Shown here one piece after another: positions 17,176-26,159 of a DNA stretch of 64,000 nt. Within the stretch, counting starts at the first letter, position 1. Each line of letters opens with the position of its first letter. This DNA is from an uncultured Methanobrevibacter sp. Its GTDB lineage: Archaea; Methanobacteriota; Methanobacteria; Methanobacteriales; Methanobacteriaceae. The notes under the pieces are model-generated. The model was not told the DNA's origin. It did no database searches and saw only the letters and a program-made list of their open reading frames with translations. The stretch spans positions 1-64,000 of the forward strand of contig ONJC01000003.1 in NCBI GenBank assembly GCA_900318035.1, given 5' to 3'. Made by a program: the position numbers and the translations under genes.

Positions 17176-20100
17176 TTTGACAGTTAAAGTTACTTTTTTG
17201 CTTGCAGATTCATATGTTTTGTCACCATCATAACTAATCACGGCAGCATATTTGGCCTTTTTGGTGAGATTGGTTATTTTGAAGGTGACCTGATTTTTGC
17301 TGTTGGTTTTGGCAGTGTACACTATACCGTTCACTTTGAGAGAAACTGTTTTAGGACTTAAATGCATTTTACCGTCCAGTCCTTTGATTGTGGATAAGGT
17401 AACAGTATATTTTTTGATTTTGGTAGCAACTTTGTATGATTTTGCCGGAGCCTTGATTGTAATTGGCTTTTTGTCCAAATCAACACATACACAAGCGAAC
17501 GCATTGGTGTAGTTGTCATCACCTGCAAAGTTGAATGCCATTGTGTATCTACCTGCCCTTACCATGTTGAGTTTGTATGGAGTAAATGTACCGTTTTCAT
17601 CTGTTGTTCTGTTGTAGATTTTGTTGTTAACAGCAAATTCAATGTATACATTTGAAATCGGATTTCCATTTTCATCCAACAGTTCGGTTGCATAGTATAT
17701 TCCCTGTTCACCGGCAGGACCGTCAACAGCATAACCTGTGATTGTTATTGCACGGTTTGTAATATTGAAGTGACTTGCAACTTTATCAGCAGCAGGAGCA
17801 TTAAATGTTATTGAGGTGTTTGTACCCAATACTGTTTCGTTACCTGCATATTGAATATCAATCTTTACACCGTCAGCTACAGGAATTACAAATGAACCGT
17901 CAGCAGCGGTTACAGTTGTGTTTGCAGTTCCGTTGATTAGATATGTAATTGGAGCATTTGAAATGACGTTTCCATTTTCATCCTTAAGCACGAATGAAAT
18001 GTTTAAATCATCCCCAACGACAATGTCTGTAAATTCGGATGCAATTGGAACCGGTTCAGAAGCTACTTCAAATGCATTGGCTTTAATTCCAGATTTGAAA
18101 CTTCTATCACCAGGATATACTGCAACAACACTGTGTTTTCCGGCAGATACATTCATAATTGAAAATTCAACAGTTCCATTTTCATCCAAAGGAACATCAT
18201 CATATATCAGACCGTCAACAACGATAGTGATATTTCCATCCGCATTGGTTTTGACGGTTACAGTAACATTATCACCAACTTTAGCATCGCTAGGAACCTC
18301 AATAGTTATTTCAGGGACCTGTTTAACAATGGATTCTGTTACAATCATCTGGTTTAGTGCCAGGATAGTAGAACCTGTGGCTACGAATGAAATGTTGTTA
18401 GAATCAGCAATATCTCTGATGATATCCTCACAGAACATGCCTACTGAATTGGAGGAACCGCTCCAAACATTCTTGAATATGTTCTTATTGAACCAGATGC
18501 TGCCTTCTCCTTTTTGAGCACTGGCTGCAAAGATGTATAATTTTGCATCTATTACATCATCGGCATTAACATCCATAACATTGTCTGACATTACGAGTCT
18601 TTCAGCAGCATTATAGTCATTTGAAAGTAAATCCGCACCATTTGCCATGTATACAGTAGTGATTGTTCTGTTTTGGGTACCATTGTATAAGTATATGAAT
18701 GATGTTGGATATAATGCGGCCATTCCTTTTTCCTTACTTATGAACAATGTATTGTCTCCTGCCTGTGCAAGGTCGGAAACATCATAAATGTAGAGACCGT
18801 ATCCGTAACTTCCGTATTTACCAAGGTTGCCCTGATCCCTGTAAGTTGATTTAGGAGTGATTGCATTTCCGTTGAAGGTCACATTCAATGCAGGGCCAGC
18901 AGCACCTGTTTTATCCCAGTTATAAGAAAGGTAAACGAATGCTTTTGCTAAAGATTCATTTTCACCCAAATCGATATTCCACACATCGGTTCTGTTTAAA
19001 GCGGAAGTTGACATATAGGTGCTGTCATCTTTGACATCCACTTCAACACCGCCGGTTACGGCATATTTTTCAACATCTTCAATATAGGTTGCATTGTATG
19101 CAAATTCTTTATCCAAATAACCGTTGTACAATAAAGGAACTTTTATGTAGTCTAAAATAACATAATCATTATAAATTACTGCAACAACATAAGTAATGTT
19201 TTTATTATCTGCACCGTTTACAGTAGTTTCATCAACAGACCTCATAGTTAGGTCTAACAATTCAATAGTATTGGTACCGTTGGTTAAGGTAACATTCATT
19301 ACATCCACATCTTTTAATCCGTCAAGTAAAAGAATTGTGACATTACCTTCTTTAGTAGCAGTTATGGTGGTAGTTATAAGATTGGAGGTACCTGCATAAG
19401 CTGTAGGAACAGAAGTGTATTCAGTTTTTATTGAATTAATACTTAAGGCCATACCTGTGTCAGCCACTAAAATTTGAGGCAATGCAAGGATAGTTGATCC
19501 TGTTGCAACAAATGAAATGTTATTTGAATCATTGAAAACATCGGTAATATCAGCTTTAAACAAGTCAGTGGTTTTGGAACTTCCACTCCAGACATCATCA
19601 AAGACTTTGCCGTTTACTGCAATGTTACCTTCACCTTGTTGAGCGCCGGCAGCCAAAACATAAAGTGTGACATTATCAAAGTCAGTATCAGACAAGTTCA
19701 CTACTGAATCGGATTTTACAACTCTTCCAGCATTATTGTTAGAGTTTGAAAGTAAATCAGCACCCAAAACAAGTTCAACATCTTTAAATGGTCCACCAGG
19801 AACATCATACATATAAACCAAGGTTGAAGGATAAACAGCAGGAGTAGGATTCTTCTTATTTAAAACCAAAGTGTTGTCACCTGTAGTGTTGAGTGAAACT
19901 GCATTTAACCTGTAAACCATAACACCATAGCCGTATTGACCGTAATTTCCTAAATTGCCCTGATCCCTATACCATCCAATAGGAACAATTTCGTCCCCGT
20001 TGAATTTTGCATAAAACATCTCTTCAGTTTCATTATAAGCTTTTGCGTTAAACCAGTTATATGGGACAAATAAGAATGCTTCTTTAATTTTACTGCCTTC

Positions 20101-21465
20101 AGGCAAACTGATGTTCCAGACATCTGTCCTGTTCATGTCTGAAGCGCCCAAATAAGTGCTGTCATCTTTTACATCAACTACAACATCACCAGTGATTTTG
20201 ACTGTATTATAATACGGTTCAAAACCTGAAACATCATACTCATAGTCATAGCCTAAATTACCGTTGTAAAGTACAGGAACTGTTTTGTTTGCTTTTCCGA
20301 CAACAGTGCCATTGTAAATTACAACAACTTCATATTTCACTTGAGTGTTATTGGCGCCGTTTACGGTTGTTTCATCAATTGGCCTGATTTTAGAGTCAGT
20401 CAAGAGTAAGGTGGTTTCATTTTCACCGTCAAGTTCAACTTCGGCTGTTTCATATGCACCATCACTTGATACTAACTCAACCATGTATTTGCCGGCTTTA
20501 TTTGCCTTGACTTTAACGGTTAAAGTGTTATTGGTTCCGGCATAACATGTAGGAACACTAGTGTATTCAGTGTTGAATGTCACATCAGCGCTAGCTATTT
20601 TGGATTGTATTTTTAAAACAGTTAAAACGTTTTTAAGTGATCCGTAAGCTGAAGTTCCTGCATATTCGCTCATGATTTCAGTATTTTTACCTTCTTCTAT
20701 TTTATCTGTAACATCCCAGTAATTGTATTGATATGTGCTTCCTGCAGTATGATTATCAGGTTCACCAAGCAATTCTCCATTTAATGTGAAGTTTCCATTA
20801 GCACTGGAAAGTACAATATCCGTTAAATCCGCTTTTGCAATATCTGTTACACCAGCAGTATCAAAAGAAATTGTTACATTGGTTTTTGTCCATCTTTGAG
20901 CAGAATCTATCCAATAGCTAATTTCATCTGCATCACCGTCATCATATGCTAAAACCAAAGCGATTAATTTGATTCTGCCGTCAAATTTCATATCGGTCAT
21001 TTCAAATGTATCAACTTTAATAGAAATAGATGTGCCGTTCAAACCTTTTAAAGAGTCGGTTATATCATAACGCATTTGATAATCTGAATAACATTTATCA
21101 ACATGGTCATTTATAGGATAAACTATTCCATTATTAGTTTCATTTACAAACTGTAACTCTTCGCTTGCTATCTGATTTTCACCATTTTGGGTTTTCAGAC
21201 TCACATTGGCATTTGCACCATATGTAGGGTTTGCACTGCCAGAATAGACATTCACATAAACATCTGCACTCTTAATGTCTTTGGCATCGGCAGGAATATC
21301 ATAGGTTAATTCACCTGAGGTATTCCACGGATTGACAGTCACTACATCAACATCTCCGGACACTTGGCCGGAATCCGTTGTATTTGCCTCCGCACTGACT
21401 GCACTAAGAGAGAAAACCATCATGAAAATCAGTACAATTAAAAAAATAAATGATTTAGTTTTCAT
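17173..21465 (-). CDS. large DUF3344 surface protein with Ig-like repeats
   Basis: 1430 residues, exported by a signal peptide (residues 1-25, SFIFLIVLIFMMVFSLSAVSA). It contains three DUF3344-like units (about 40-300, 400-680 and 800-1075), recognisable by repeated NRTDVWNI, YRDQGNLG, YGYG, GADLLSN and SFVATGSTILAL. Three or more Ig-like beta-sandwich repeats follow (1080-1430), the last ending in typical adhesin repeats (YESASKKVTLTVK). There is no C-terminal anchor. As the likely second transcription unit next to the CobN-like operon, it may be an extracellular ligand-binding or docking partner. AGTAATACT sites lie upstream. Confidence 0.85.
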   Translation of the reverse strand: MKTKSFIFLIVLIFMMVFSLSAVSAEANTTDSGQVSGDVDVVTVNPWNTSGELTYDIPADAKDIKSADVYVNVYSGSANPTYGANANVSLKTQNGENQIASEELQFVNETNNGIVYPINDHVDKCYSDYQMRYDITDSLKGLNGTSISIKVDTFEMTDMKFDGRIKLIALVLAYDDGDADEISYWIDSAQRWTKTNVTISFDTAGVTDIAKADLTDIVLSSANGNFTLNGELLGEPDNHTAGSTYQYNYWDVTDKIEEGKNTEIMSEYAGTSAYGSLKNVLTVLKIQSKIASADVTFNTEYTSVPTCYAGTNNTLTVKVKANKAGKYMVELVSSDGAYETAEVELDGENETTLLLTDSKIRPIDETTVNGANNTQVKYEVVVIYNGTVVGKANKTVPVLYNGNLGYDYEYDVSGFEPYYNTVKITGDVVVDVKDDSTYLGASDMNRTDVWNISLPEGSKIKEAFLFVPYNWFNAKAYNETEEMFYAKFNGDEIVPIGWYRDQGNLGNYGQYGYGVMVYRLNAVSLNTTGDNTLVLNKKNPTPAVYPSTLVYMYDVPGGPFKDVELVLGADLLSNSNNNAGRVVKSDSVVNLSDTDFDNVTLYVLAAGAQQGEGNIAVNGKVFDDVWSGSSKTTDLFKADITDVFNDSNNISFVATGSTILALPQILVADTGMALSINSIKTEYTSVPTAYAGTSNLITTTITATKEGNVTILLLDGLKDVDVMNVTLTNGTNTIELLDLTMRSVDETTVNGADNKNITYVVAVIYNDYVILDYIKVPLLYNGYLDKEFAYNATYIEDVEKYAVTGGVEVDVKDDSTYMSTSALNRTDVWNIDLGENESLAKAFVYLSYNWDKTGAAGPALNVTFNGNAITPKSTYRDQGNLGKYGSYGYGLYIYDVSDLAQAGDNTLFISKEKGMAALYPTSFIYLYNGTQNRTITTVYMANGADLLSNDYNAAERLVMSDNVMDVNADDVIDAKLYIFAASAQKGEGSIWFNKNIFKNVWSGSSNSVGMFCEDIIRDIADSNNISFVATGSTILALNQMIVTESIVKQVPEITIEVPSDAKVGDNVTVTVKTNADGNITIVVDGLIYDDVPLDENGTVEFSIMNVSAGKHSVVAVYPGDRSFKSGIKANAFEVASEPVPIASEFTDIVVGDDLNISFVLKDENGNVISNAPITYLINGTANTTVTAADGSFVIPVADGVKIDIQYAGNETVLGTNTSITFNAPAADKVASHFNITNRAITITGYAVDGPAGEQGIYYATELLDENGNPISNVYIEFAVNNKIYNRTTDENGTFTPYKLNMVRAGRYTMAFNFAGDDNYTNAFACVCVDLDKKPITIKAPAKSYKVATKIKKYTVTLSTIKGLDGKMHLSPKTVSLKVNGIVYTAKTNSKNQVTFKITNLTKKAKYAAVISYDGDKTYESASKKVTLTVK

Positions 21466-21571
21466 AATATCCCACGATTTTTTTACTTTCGGCTTTTATT
21501 TAAAGCTGGGAACAAAAGGAAAATGGGTTGTAAACATACTTCAAATAATATAGCCTTAATTTAAATGAAGT

Positions 21572-21716
21572 AGTAATAACAATATAAATATTTCTTATTA
21601 CTTTTTTTATAAAAATTAATTAAAAGTAATACTTATAGACAAAAGTAATACTTACAGTGAAAAAATGAAAAAATAGTAATAAAATTAACCGAATTTTAAA
21701 AATAAAGAGTAATACT
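21572..21716 (-). promoter_or_regulatory. cluster of AGTAATACT sites
   Basis: Three full AGTAATACT copies occur at 21625-21633, 21644-21652 and 21708-21716, with variants at 21572, 21595 (inverted) and 21675. The first two are 19 bases apart, within a 19-base direct repeat. The same motif clusters upstream of the CobN-like gene at 31311-31460. Spacing of about two helical turns fits cooperative binding of a repressor. The regulator is not identified. Confidence 0.55.
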
Positions 21717-21769
21717 CTATAAAAAATATATTTAAAACAATTAAACCTCATAAAAATTTTGTGTAAAAA

Positions 21770-21799
21770 ATTAAAAAAAAATAGAGAATTATACTCTAT
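21770..21799 (-). terminator. hairpin plus T-run at the end of the operon
   Basis: ATAGAG (21781-21786) pairs with CTCTAT (21794-21799). The stem spans the stop codon of the second DUF3344 gene and is followed on the minus strand by a run of nine T residues. This matches the design seen at 17138-17175. Confidence 0.6.
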
Positions 21800-24380
21800 C
21801 TTTAATTACAATAGTACTTTTTGCACTGATTGTGTATTTTGAATTGCCGGAAGAAATTACAACCTTATGACTTCCAACCTTCAGATACCGGGTGTTGAAC
21901 TGGGCAACGCCCTTTTTGTTGGTTTTAACCGTCTTGGTTAGATATTTCTTGCCAGTATAGATTTTTAATCTGACTTTGATATTTTTAACCGGCTTTTTGG
22001 TTGCCTTGTTTGTAACTGTCAGTTTAAAGTATTTGGATTTTTTAAACTTGCTGGTTACTTTGGAAGCCTTGACAGTGGTTTTGGCTTTGGATACCTTAAT
22101 AGATGATGTTACTTTTTTAACAACATAAGTTTCATCAGGTGAAGTGATTTCAACCTTATGTGAGCCAATAGCTAATTTTGATGCGTCATTAAGGCTTGCA
22201 ACACCATTTGCATCTGTTTTGATGGTTTTTGATGTGAACTTATCACCGGTAAATATTTTCAAAACAATATTCAAGCCGCTAACGGGATTATTTTTCCCAT
22301 CTAAAGCTGTGATTTTAAATGCCTTGGCAGAATCATATGTAGTGGATAATGCCTTAGGAGTTAAAGTAACTGTTACAGGTGCCATTTTGGATGTTACAGC
22401 AATTTGATTCAAAGCCAGAATTGTTGATCCGGTTGCAACAAAAGATATCTCATTAGAACCGGTTAATCTGGATGAAATGTCAGTGGTAAATGAATCAAGA
22501 GAGTTGGAAGTGCCGTTCCAGACATTTACAATTTCATTTCCATTAAATATGATATTTCCTTCACCTTCTTGAGCACCTGCTGCAAAAACAGTGAATGTGG
22601 AATCAATCACATCTGAAGCCTCCATATTTAAAACATTTGAAGTTTTTACAACTCTTCCAGCATTATTGTTTGAGTTTGAAAGTAAATCAGCACCATTAAG
22701 CATATAAACTGTATGTATATAATCGCTTTCTGTGCTGTTGTATAAATATATTAAATTTCCAGGATAAACGGAAGTCAATCCTGATTGCTTATTTAAGATT
22801 AAAACATTGTTGCCGGGTTTTGCCAAATCAGACACGTCATAAATAACCAATCCGTATCCATATTTGCCGTAATTGCCCAAGTTGGACTGGTCACGATAGC
22901 TTGATTTAGGAGTAATGGCTTTGCCGTTGAATGTAACATTAAATGCCGGCCCGTTAACACCACTCTTATCCCAGTTATAGGCAATGTAAACGAATGCCTT
23001 TACCAAAGATGAGCTTTCATCCAAATCAATATTGAAAATATCCGTTCTGTTTGATGCAGAGGAGGACATATAGGTTGAAACGTCCTGAGCATCAAATCCT
23101 GTTCCACCGGTAACTGTGAATACCTGAATATCTTCAATATATTGTGAATTGTAGGCGAAATCCTTTCCAAGATTACCATTGTACAATACAGGAACGGTTT
23201 TATTGGCGCTTCCTACAATAACATCACCCAATTTAACATTAACAATATAGGTTACTTTTTTATTGTCTGCACCGTTAACAGTGGTTTCGTCAACAGCCCT
23301 AACGGTAGGGTCAGTTAATAAAGCAGTAACCTCTTTTGCAGAATCCAAATCAACTTCACTGCTGTTTAGAAGTTTGCCGTCGGCCAATAGCTCAATTACA
23401 TACCTGCCTGCGAAATTTGAACTGACCTTGACAGTCAATGTGTTGTTGGTACCTGCATAACATGTTGGAACACTGGTGTATTCTGTATTGAATGATACGT
23501 CCGCAGTTATGTTTTTGGATTCCAGTTTCAAGAATGTTAAAACATTTTTAAGTGAACCGTAAGCACTTGCACCTGCAATTGAAACAAATTCTGTGTCCTG
23601 ACCTTCCTTTACATTATCCAAAATATTCCAGTAATTATACTGATAGTAGTTTCCTGATACATGTTTGTTTGAATCTCCAATAAATTCACCGTTTAATTTG
23701 TAGATTCCATCACCACTGGAAAGTGCAATATTTATTAAATCGGCTTTTACGATACTGGTTATGTCTGCAGTATCAAATGAGGTTGTCACATCTGTCTGTG
23801 TCCATTTCTGTGTTGCATCAAACCAGTAATTAATTTCATCATCATCCCCGTCATCGTATGCCAAAATCAGAGCAATCAGTTTGATTCTTCCGTCAAACTG
23901 TTTATCGCTCATTTTAAATGAATCAACATTAACTGAAATGGATGTGCCGTTCAAACCTTTCAGGGAGTCTGTTATGTCATAATGCATCTGATAGTCGGAG
24001 TAGCACTTATATGTGTGATTGTTTACTGGATAAATGGTTCCGTCAGTGCTTCCGTCTTCAATCCATAGTTCTTCGCTTGCTATTTGATTTTCACCGTTTA
24101 CAGTCCTTAAGCTCACGTTGGCATTTGCTCCATAGGTGTTTTGAGCGCTTCCGCTGTAGATATTTACATAAACATCAGCGCTTTTAATGTCTTTTACATC
24201 AGATGGAATGTCATATGCCAACTCACCTGAAGTTTTCCATGGATTAACAGTAACTACATCAACATCACCTGAAACCTGACCGGAATCGGTTAACTGCAAA
24301 TCATCTGCACTAACGGCGCTTAGAGAAAAAAGCATCATGAAAATCAATGCAAATAGATAAATAAATGATTTGTTTTTCAT
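21789..24380 (-). CDS. DUF3344 surface protein with Ig-like repeats, operon-linked
   Basis: About 863 residues from the ATG at 24380, which follows TGGAGATATT. A frame to 24401 would add seven residues before the signal peptide. The signal peptide is SFIYLFALIFMMLFSLSAVSA. Two DUF3344-like units follow (about 40-300 and 390-660) with the same signature blocks as the 1430-residue paralogue. Two Ig-like repeats close the protein, ending in the Methanobrevibacter adhesin repeat (KVGSHKVVISSGNSKYTIS). The gene starts 27 bases after the DUF2149 gene, so it is the last gene of the CobN-like operon. This links the surface protein to the energised system. Confidence 0.85.
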   Translation of the reverse strand: MKNKSFIYLFALIFMMLFSLSAVSADDLQLTDSGQVSGDVDVVTVNPWKTSGELAYDIPSDVKDIKSADVYVNIYSGSAQNTYGANANVSLRTVNGENQIASEELWIEDGSTDGTIYPVNNHTYKCYSDYQMHYDITDSLKGLNGTSISVNVDSFKMSDKQFDGRIKLIALILAYDDGDDDEINYWFDATQKWTQTDVTTSFDTADITSIVKADLINIALSSGDGIYKLNGEFIGDSNKHVSGNYYQYNYWNILDNVKEGQDTEFVSIAGASAYGSLKNVLTFLKLESKNITADVSFNTEYTSVPTCYAGTNNTLTVKVSSNFAGRYVIELLADGKLLNSSEVDLDSAKEVTALLTDPTVRAVDETTVNGADNKKVTYIVNVKLGDVIVGSANKTVPVLYNGNLGKDFAYNSQYIEDIQVFTVTGGTGFDAQDVSTYMSSSASNRTDIFNIDLDESSSLVKAFVYIAYNWDKSGVNGPAFNVTFNGKAITPKSSYRDQSNLGNYGKYGYGLVIYDVSDLAKPGNNVLILNKQSGLTSVYPGNLIYLYNSTESDYIHTVYMLNGADLLSNSNNNAGRVVKTSNVLNMEASDVIDSTFTVFAAGAQEGEGNIIFNGNEIVNVWNGTSNSLDSFTTDISSRLTGSNEISFVATGSTILALNQIAVTSKMAPVTVTLTPKALSTTYDSAKAFKITALDGKNNPVSGLNIVLKIFTGDKFTSKTIKTDANGVASLNDASKLAIGSHKVEITSPDETYVVKKVTSSIKVSKAKTTVKASKVTSKFKKSKYFKLTVTNKATKKPVKNIKVRLKIYTGKKYLTKTVKTNKKGVAQFNTRYLKVGSHKVVISSGNSKYTISAKSTIVIKDRV

Positions 24381-24407
24381 AATATCTCCAAATAATTCCA
24401 TTTTTTC

Positions 24408-24743
24408 CTATCCTTCCACCATTATCAGCTTGCCCGTTGACGGATCTTTATAGACTTTTCCCATTTCCATATAACCCTGACCTGAGCTTTCGGATGACTC
24501 CGGAGTTTCATTTAACTGTTGACCCTCTGTTACCTCAGTAACGTTGGTGGGGGACTTCTGGACAGCCTGGGACTGGTCCTGTGAGGTGTCCTGAAAAATT
24601 ACGCTTTGCATATTCCAGCTTATCACCACAAAAATCAGAAACCCGACTGCAATAACAAGCATTGCATCAACAAGATTGGAAGTTCCGGCCATAGGGTCCT
24701 CTTCACCTTCAGAAAATCTTTTCTTGCATTTACGCCTAACCAT
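24408..24743 (-). CDS. DUF2149 protein, ExbD/TolR-like
   Basis: 111 residues. A basic cytoplasmic N-terminus is followed by one membrane helix (about 24-47: NLVDAMLVIAVGFLIFVVIS) with an acidic residue at its start (Asp26). This matches the VDxML motif of the proton-conducting helix in ExbD/TolR. The rest is an exposed, Gln/Ser/Glu-rich tail of about 60 residues. DUF2149 is HmuV in the Bacteroidetes haem operon (from memory). With the ExbB-like gene 16 bases upstream it probably forms a proton-driven motor that powers a surface process. Confidence 0.8.
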   Translation of the reverse strand: MVRRKCKKRFSEGEEDPMAGTSNLVDAMLVIAVGFLIFVVISWNMQSVIFQDTSQDQSQAVQKSPTNVTEVTEGQQLNETPESSESSGQGYMEMGKVYKDPSTGKLIMVEG

Positions 24744-24759
24744 AGCTAAAACTCCATCG

Positions 24760-25404
24760 TTAATGTTTTAATTTATCCAAAAGCGCATCACATAAAGCAT
24801 CAAGATTGGAGAGGTCTTCCTCATACCATCTGCGCCTTATCTTTGATACGATATAGCCCACTGCACCTGCACCTATACCTACAACGGTTGTATCAAACGC
24901 AACAATAATCGCATTTGCCAGTGTATTTACATCACCTGCACCCAATGCAGCAAGACCAGGACCCATAGGGATTAAAGTACCCATCAAACCTAATGTTGGA
25001 CCTATACGGGTTACGATATCTGTTCTTTCTATTGTTTTTGCTGATTTTGTCTCTTCGAATTCTATCAGTTTTCTGGCCAATGTTTCACGTGTATCATCGG
25101 TCAGTGAATCAGCACGAAGGATTTTAACCAAAATCACCTTTTGATTTTCATATAGCTTAGCATTCTTAATTATATTCATTAATTCCTCACTGGAGGTTGC
25201 ATTTGATATGGAATAGATTAATTTTTCCAAAGCATCGGGAGTAACCTTCTTTCTTGATGTATATTCGCTTACAAGGCTTCCCAATGTAAGTATTGCAAAA
25301 AATGCAAAGACGACTAAAAATATGATTACCGGAATTTGCAAACTTTGAGCAATCATATTCAAACCGGAAGTTAAGACTTCGCTTCCGGGAATTGTTGTTA
25401 CCAT
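24760..25404 (-). CDS. MotA/TolQ/ExbB proton-channel protein
   Basis: 214 residues. Helix 1 (about 18-45: IPVIIFLVVFAFFAILTLGSLV) is followed by a cytoplasmic domain (50-125). The family's conserved pore region comes last (about 128-190: TRIGPTLGLMGTLIPMG, then LANAIIVAFDTTVVGIGAGAVGY). ExbB/TolQ proteins conduct protons and move a partner, here probably the DUF2149 protein. In an archaeon without an outer membrane, such a motor next to an exported chelatase is notable. It begins 12 bases after the DUF2162 gene ends. Confidence 0.88.
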   Translation of the reverse strand: MVTTIPGSEVLTSGLNMIAQSLQIPVIIFLVVFAFFAILTLGSLVSEYTSRKKVTPDALEKLIYSISNATSSEELMNIIKNAKLYENQKVILVKILRADSLTDDTRETLARKLIEFEETKSAKTIERTDIVTRIGPTLGLMGTLIPMGPGLAALGAGDVNTLANAIIVAFDTTVVGIGAGAVGYIVSKIRRRWYEEDLSNLDALCDALLDKLKH

Positions 25405-25416
25405 ATATTATCACCA

Positions 25417-26124
25417 TTAATCTAAATAACTGTTATTCTTAAAGTAAAATGCTCCTAAGAACATTATCAGTAACATTAAGCCTAAAACCGCTAAAATATA
25501 TTCTGGAGATTGGATTGATATTGCATCCATCGGACTTTGCAGAAGTGCGGTAATGTTCGGAAGGCATAATGCTGAAATTAAAAAATAAATTCCCAAAAAG
25601 AACATGAAATTTCCCAAAACTATAGGATATGGTTTCTTGATATATTTGATGAGATGATTTGATGCGAAATATGTTACGACAATTGTCAAAACCAAAGCGA
25701 CCGCAACAATAATGCTTAAATTCATGAGACCTAAACCTACAGTCGGTGCCACAAGCATGATGCTTACAATAATTGAACCGAAACAACATGGACAAGGAGC
25801 CACAACCGCCATGCATGTAGCCGCAGTAGTGTTTCTTTCAAAAACCTTATATTCCCTTATTGTAAATATTCCGGCAAGTATCATTATGACAGCCATAATC
25901 AGGAAAAATTCAAAATTATAAGTATAAATTAAATCTGTAATCTGTTTTGTGTAAAATGAAGATATTTCAGTCAAAATCAAAACTCCGCCACCGTAACCTA
26001 TTGAAACCATTGCCAAGTATCGTTTTGACATATTTGCAAGACCAGTTGCAAGTCCCAATTTGATTCCAAAGATTAAAACTGCGGACAATATTCCAAGTTG
26101 CCACAATAAATTTATTACTTCCAT
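25417..26124 (-). CDS. DUF2162 membrane protein
   Basis: 235 residues with about seven membrane helices. A cysteine-rich motif ATCMAVVAPCPCCFGS (Cys104, Cys111, Cys113, Cys114) lies at a membrane boundary and could bind metal or a metal-tetrapyrrole. DUF2162 proteins are annotated as putative transporters. The family corresponds to HmuT in the Bacteroidetes hmu operon (from memory). It is the second gene of the operon, 35 bases after the CobN-like gene. The most economical role is movement of a metal or tetrapyrrole across the membrane, or membrane anchoring of the complex. Confidence 0.8.
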   Translation of the reverse strand: MEVINLLWQLGILSAVLIFGIKLGLATGLANMSKRYLAMVSIGYGGGVLILTEISSFYTKQITDLIYTYNFEFFLIMAVIMILAGIFTIREYKVFERNTTAATCMAVVAPCPCCFGSIIVSIMLVAPTVGLGLMNLSIIVAVALVLTIVVTYFASNHLIKYIKKPYPIVLGNFMFFLGIYFLISALCLPNITALLQSPMDAISIQSPEYILAVLGLMLLIMFLGAFYFKNNSYLD

Positions 26125-26159
26125 ATTTTTCCCTCTTTAAAAAATAAAAAATTAATGAA

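Noticed and set aside
17918..18517. 199-codon plus-strand frame inside the DUF3344 gene
   Set aside because: It mirrors codon patterns of the repeated surface protein on the other strand and has no start context.
21622..21659. 19-base tandem repeat considered as CRISPR
   Set aside because: Only two direct copies with no spacers of uniform length, no cas genes nearby and a location in a promoter. Regulatory repeats fit better.
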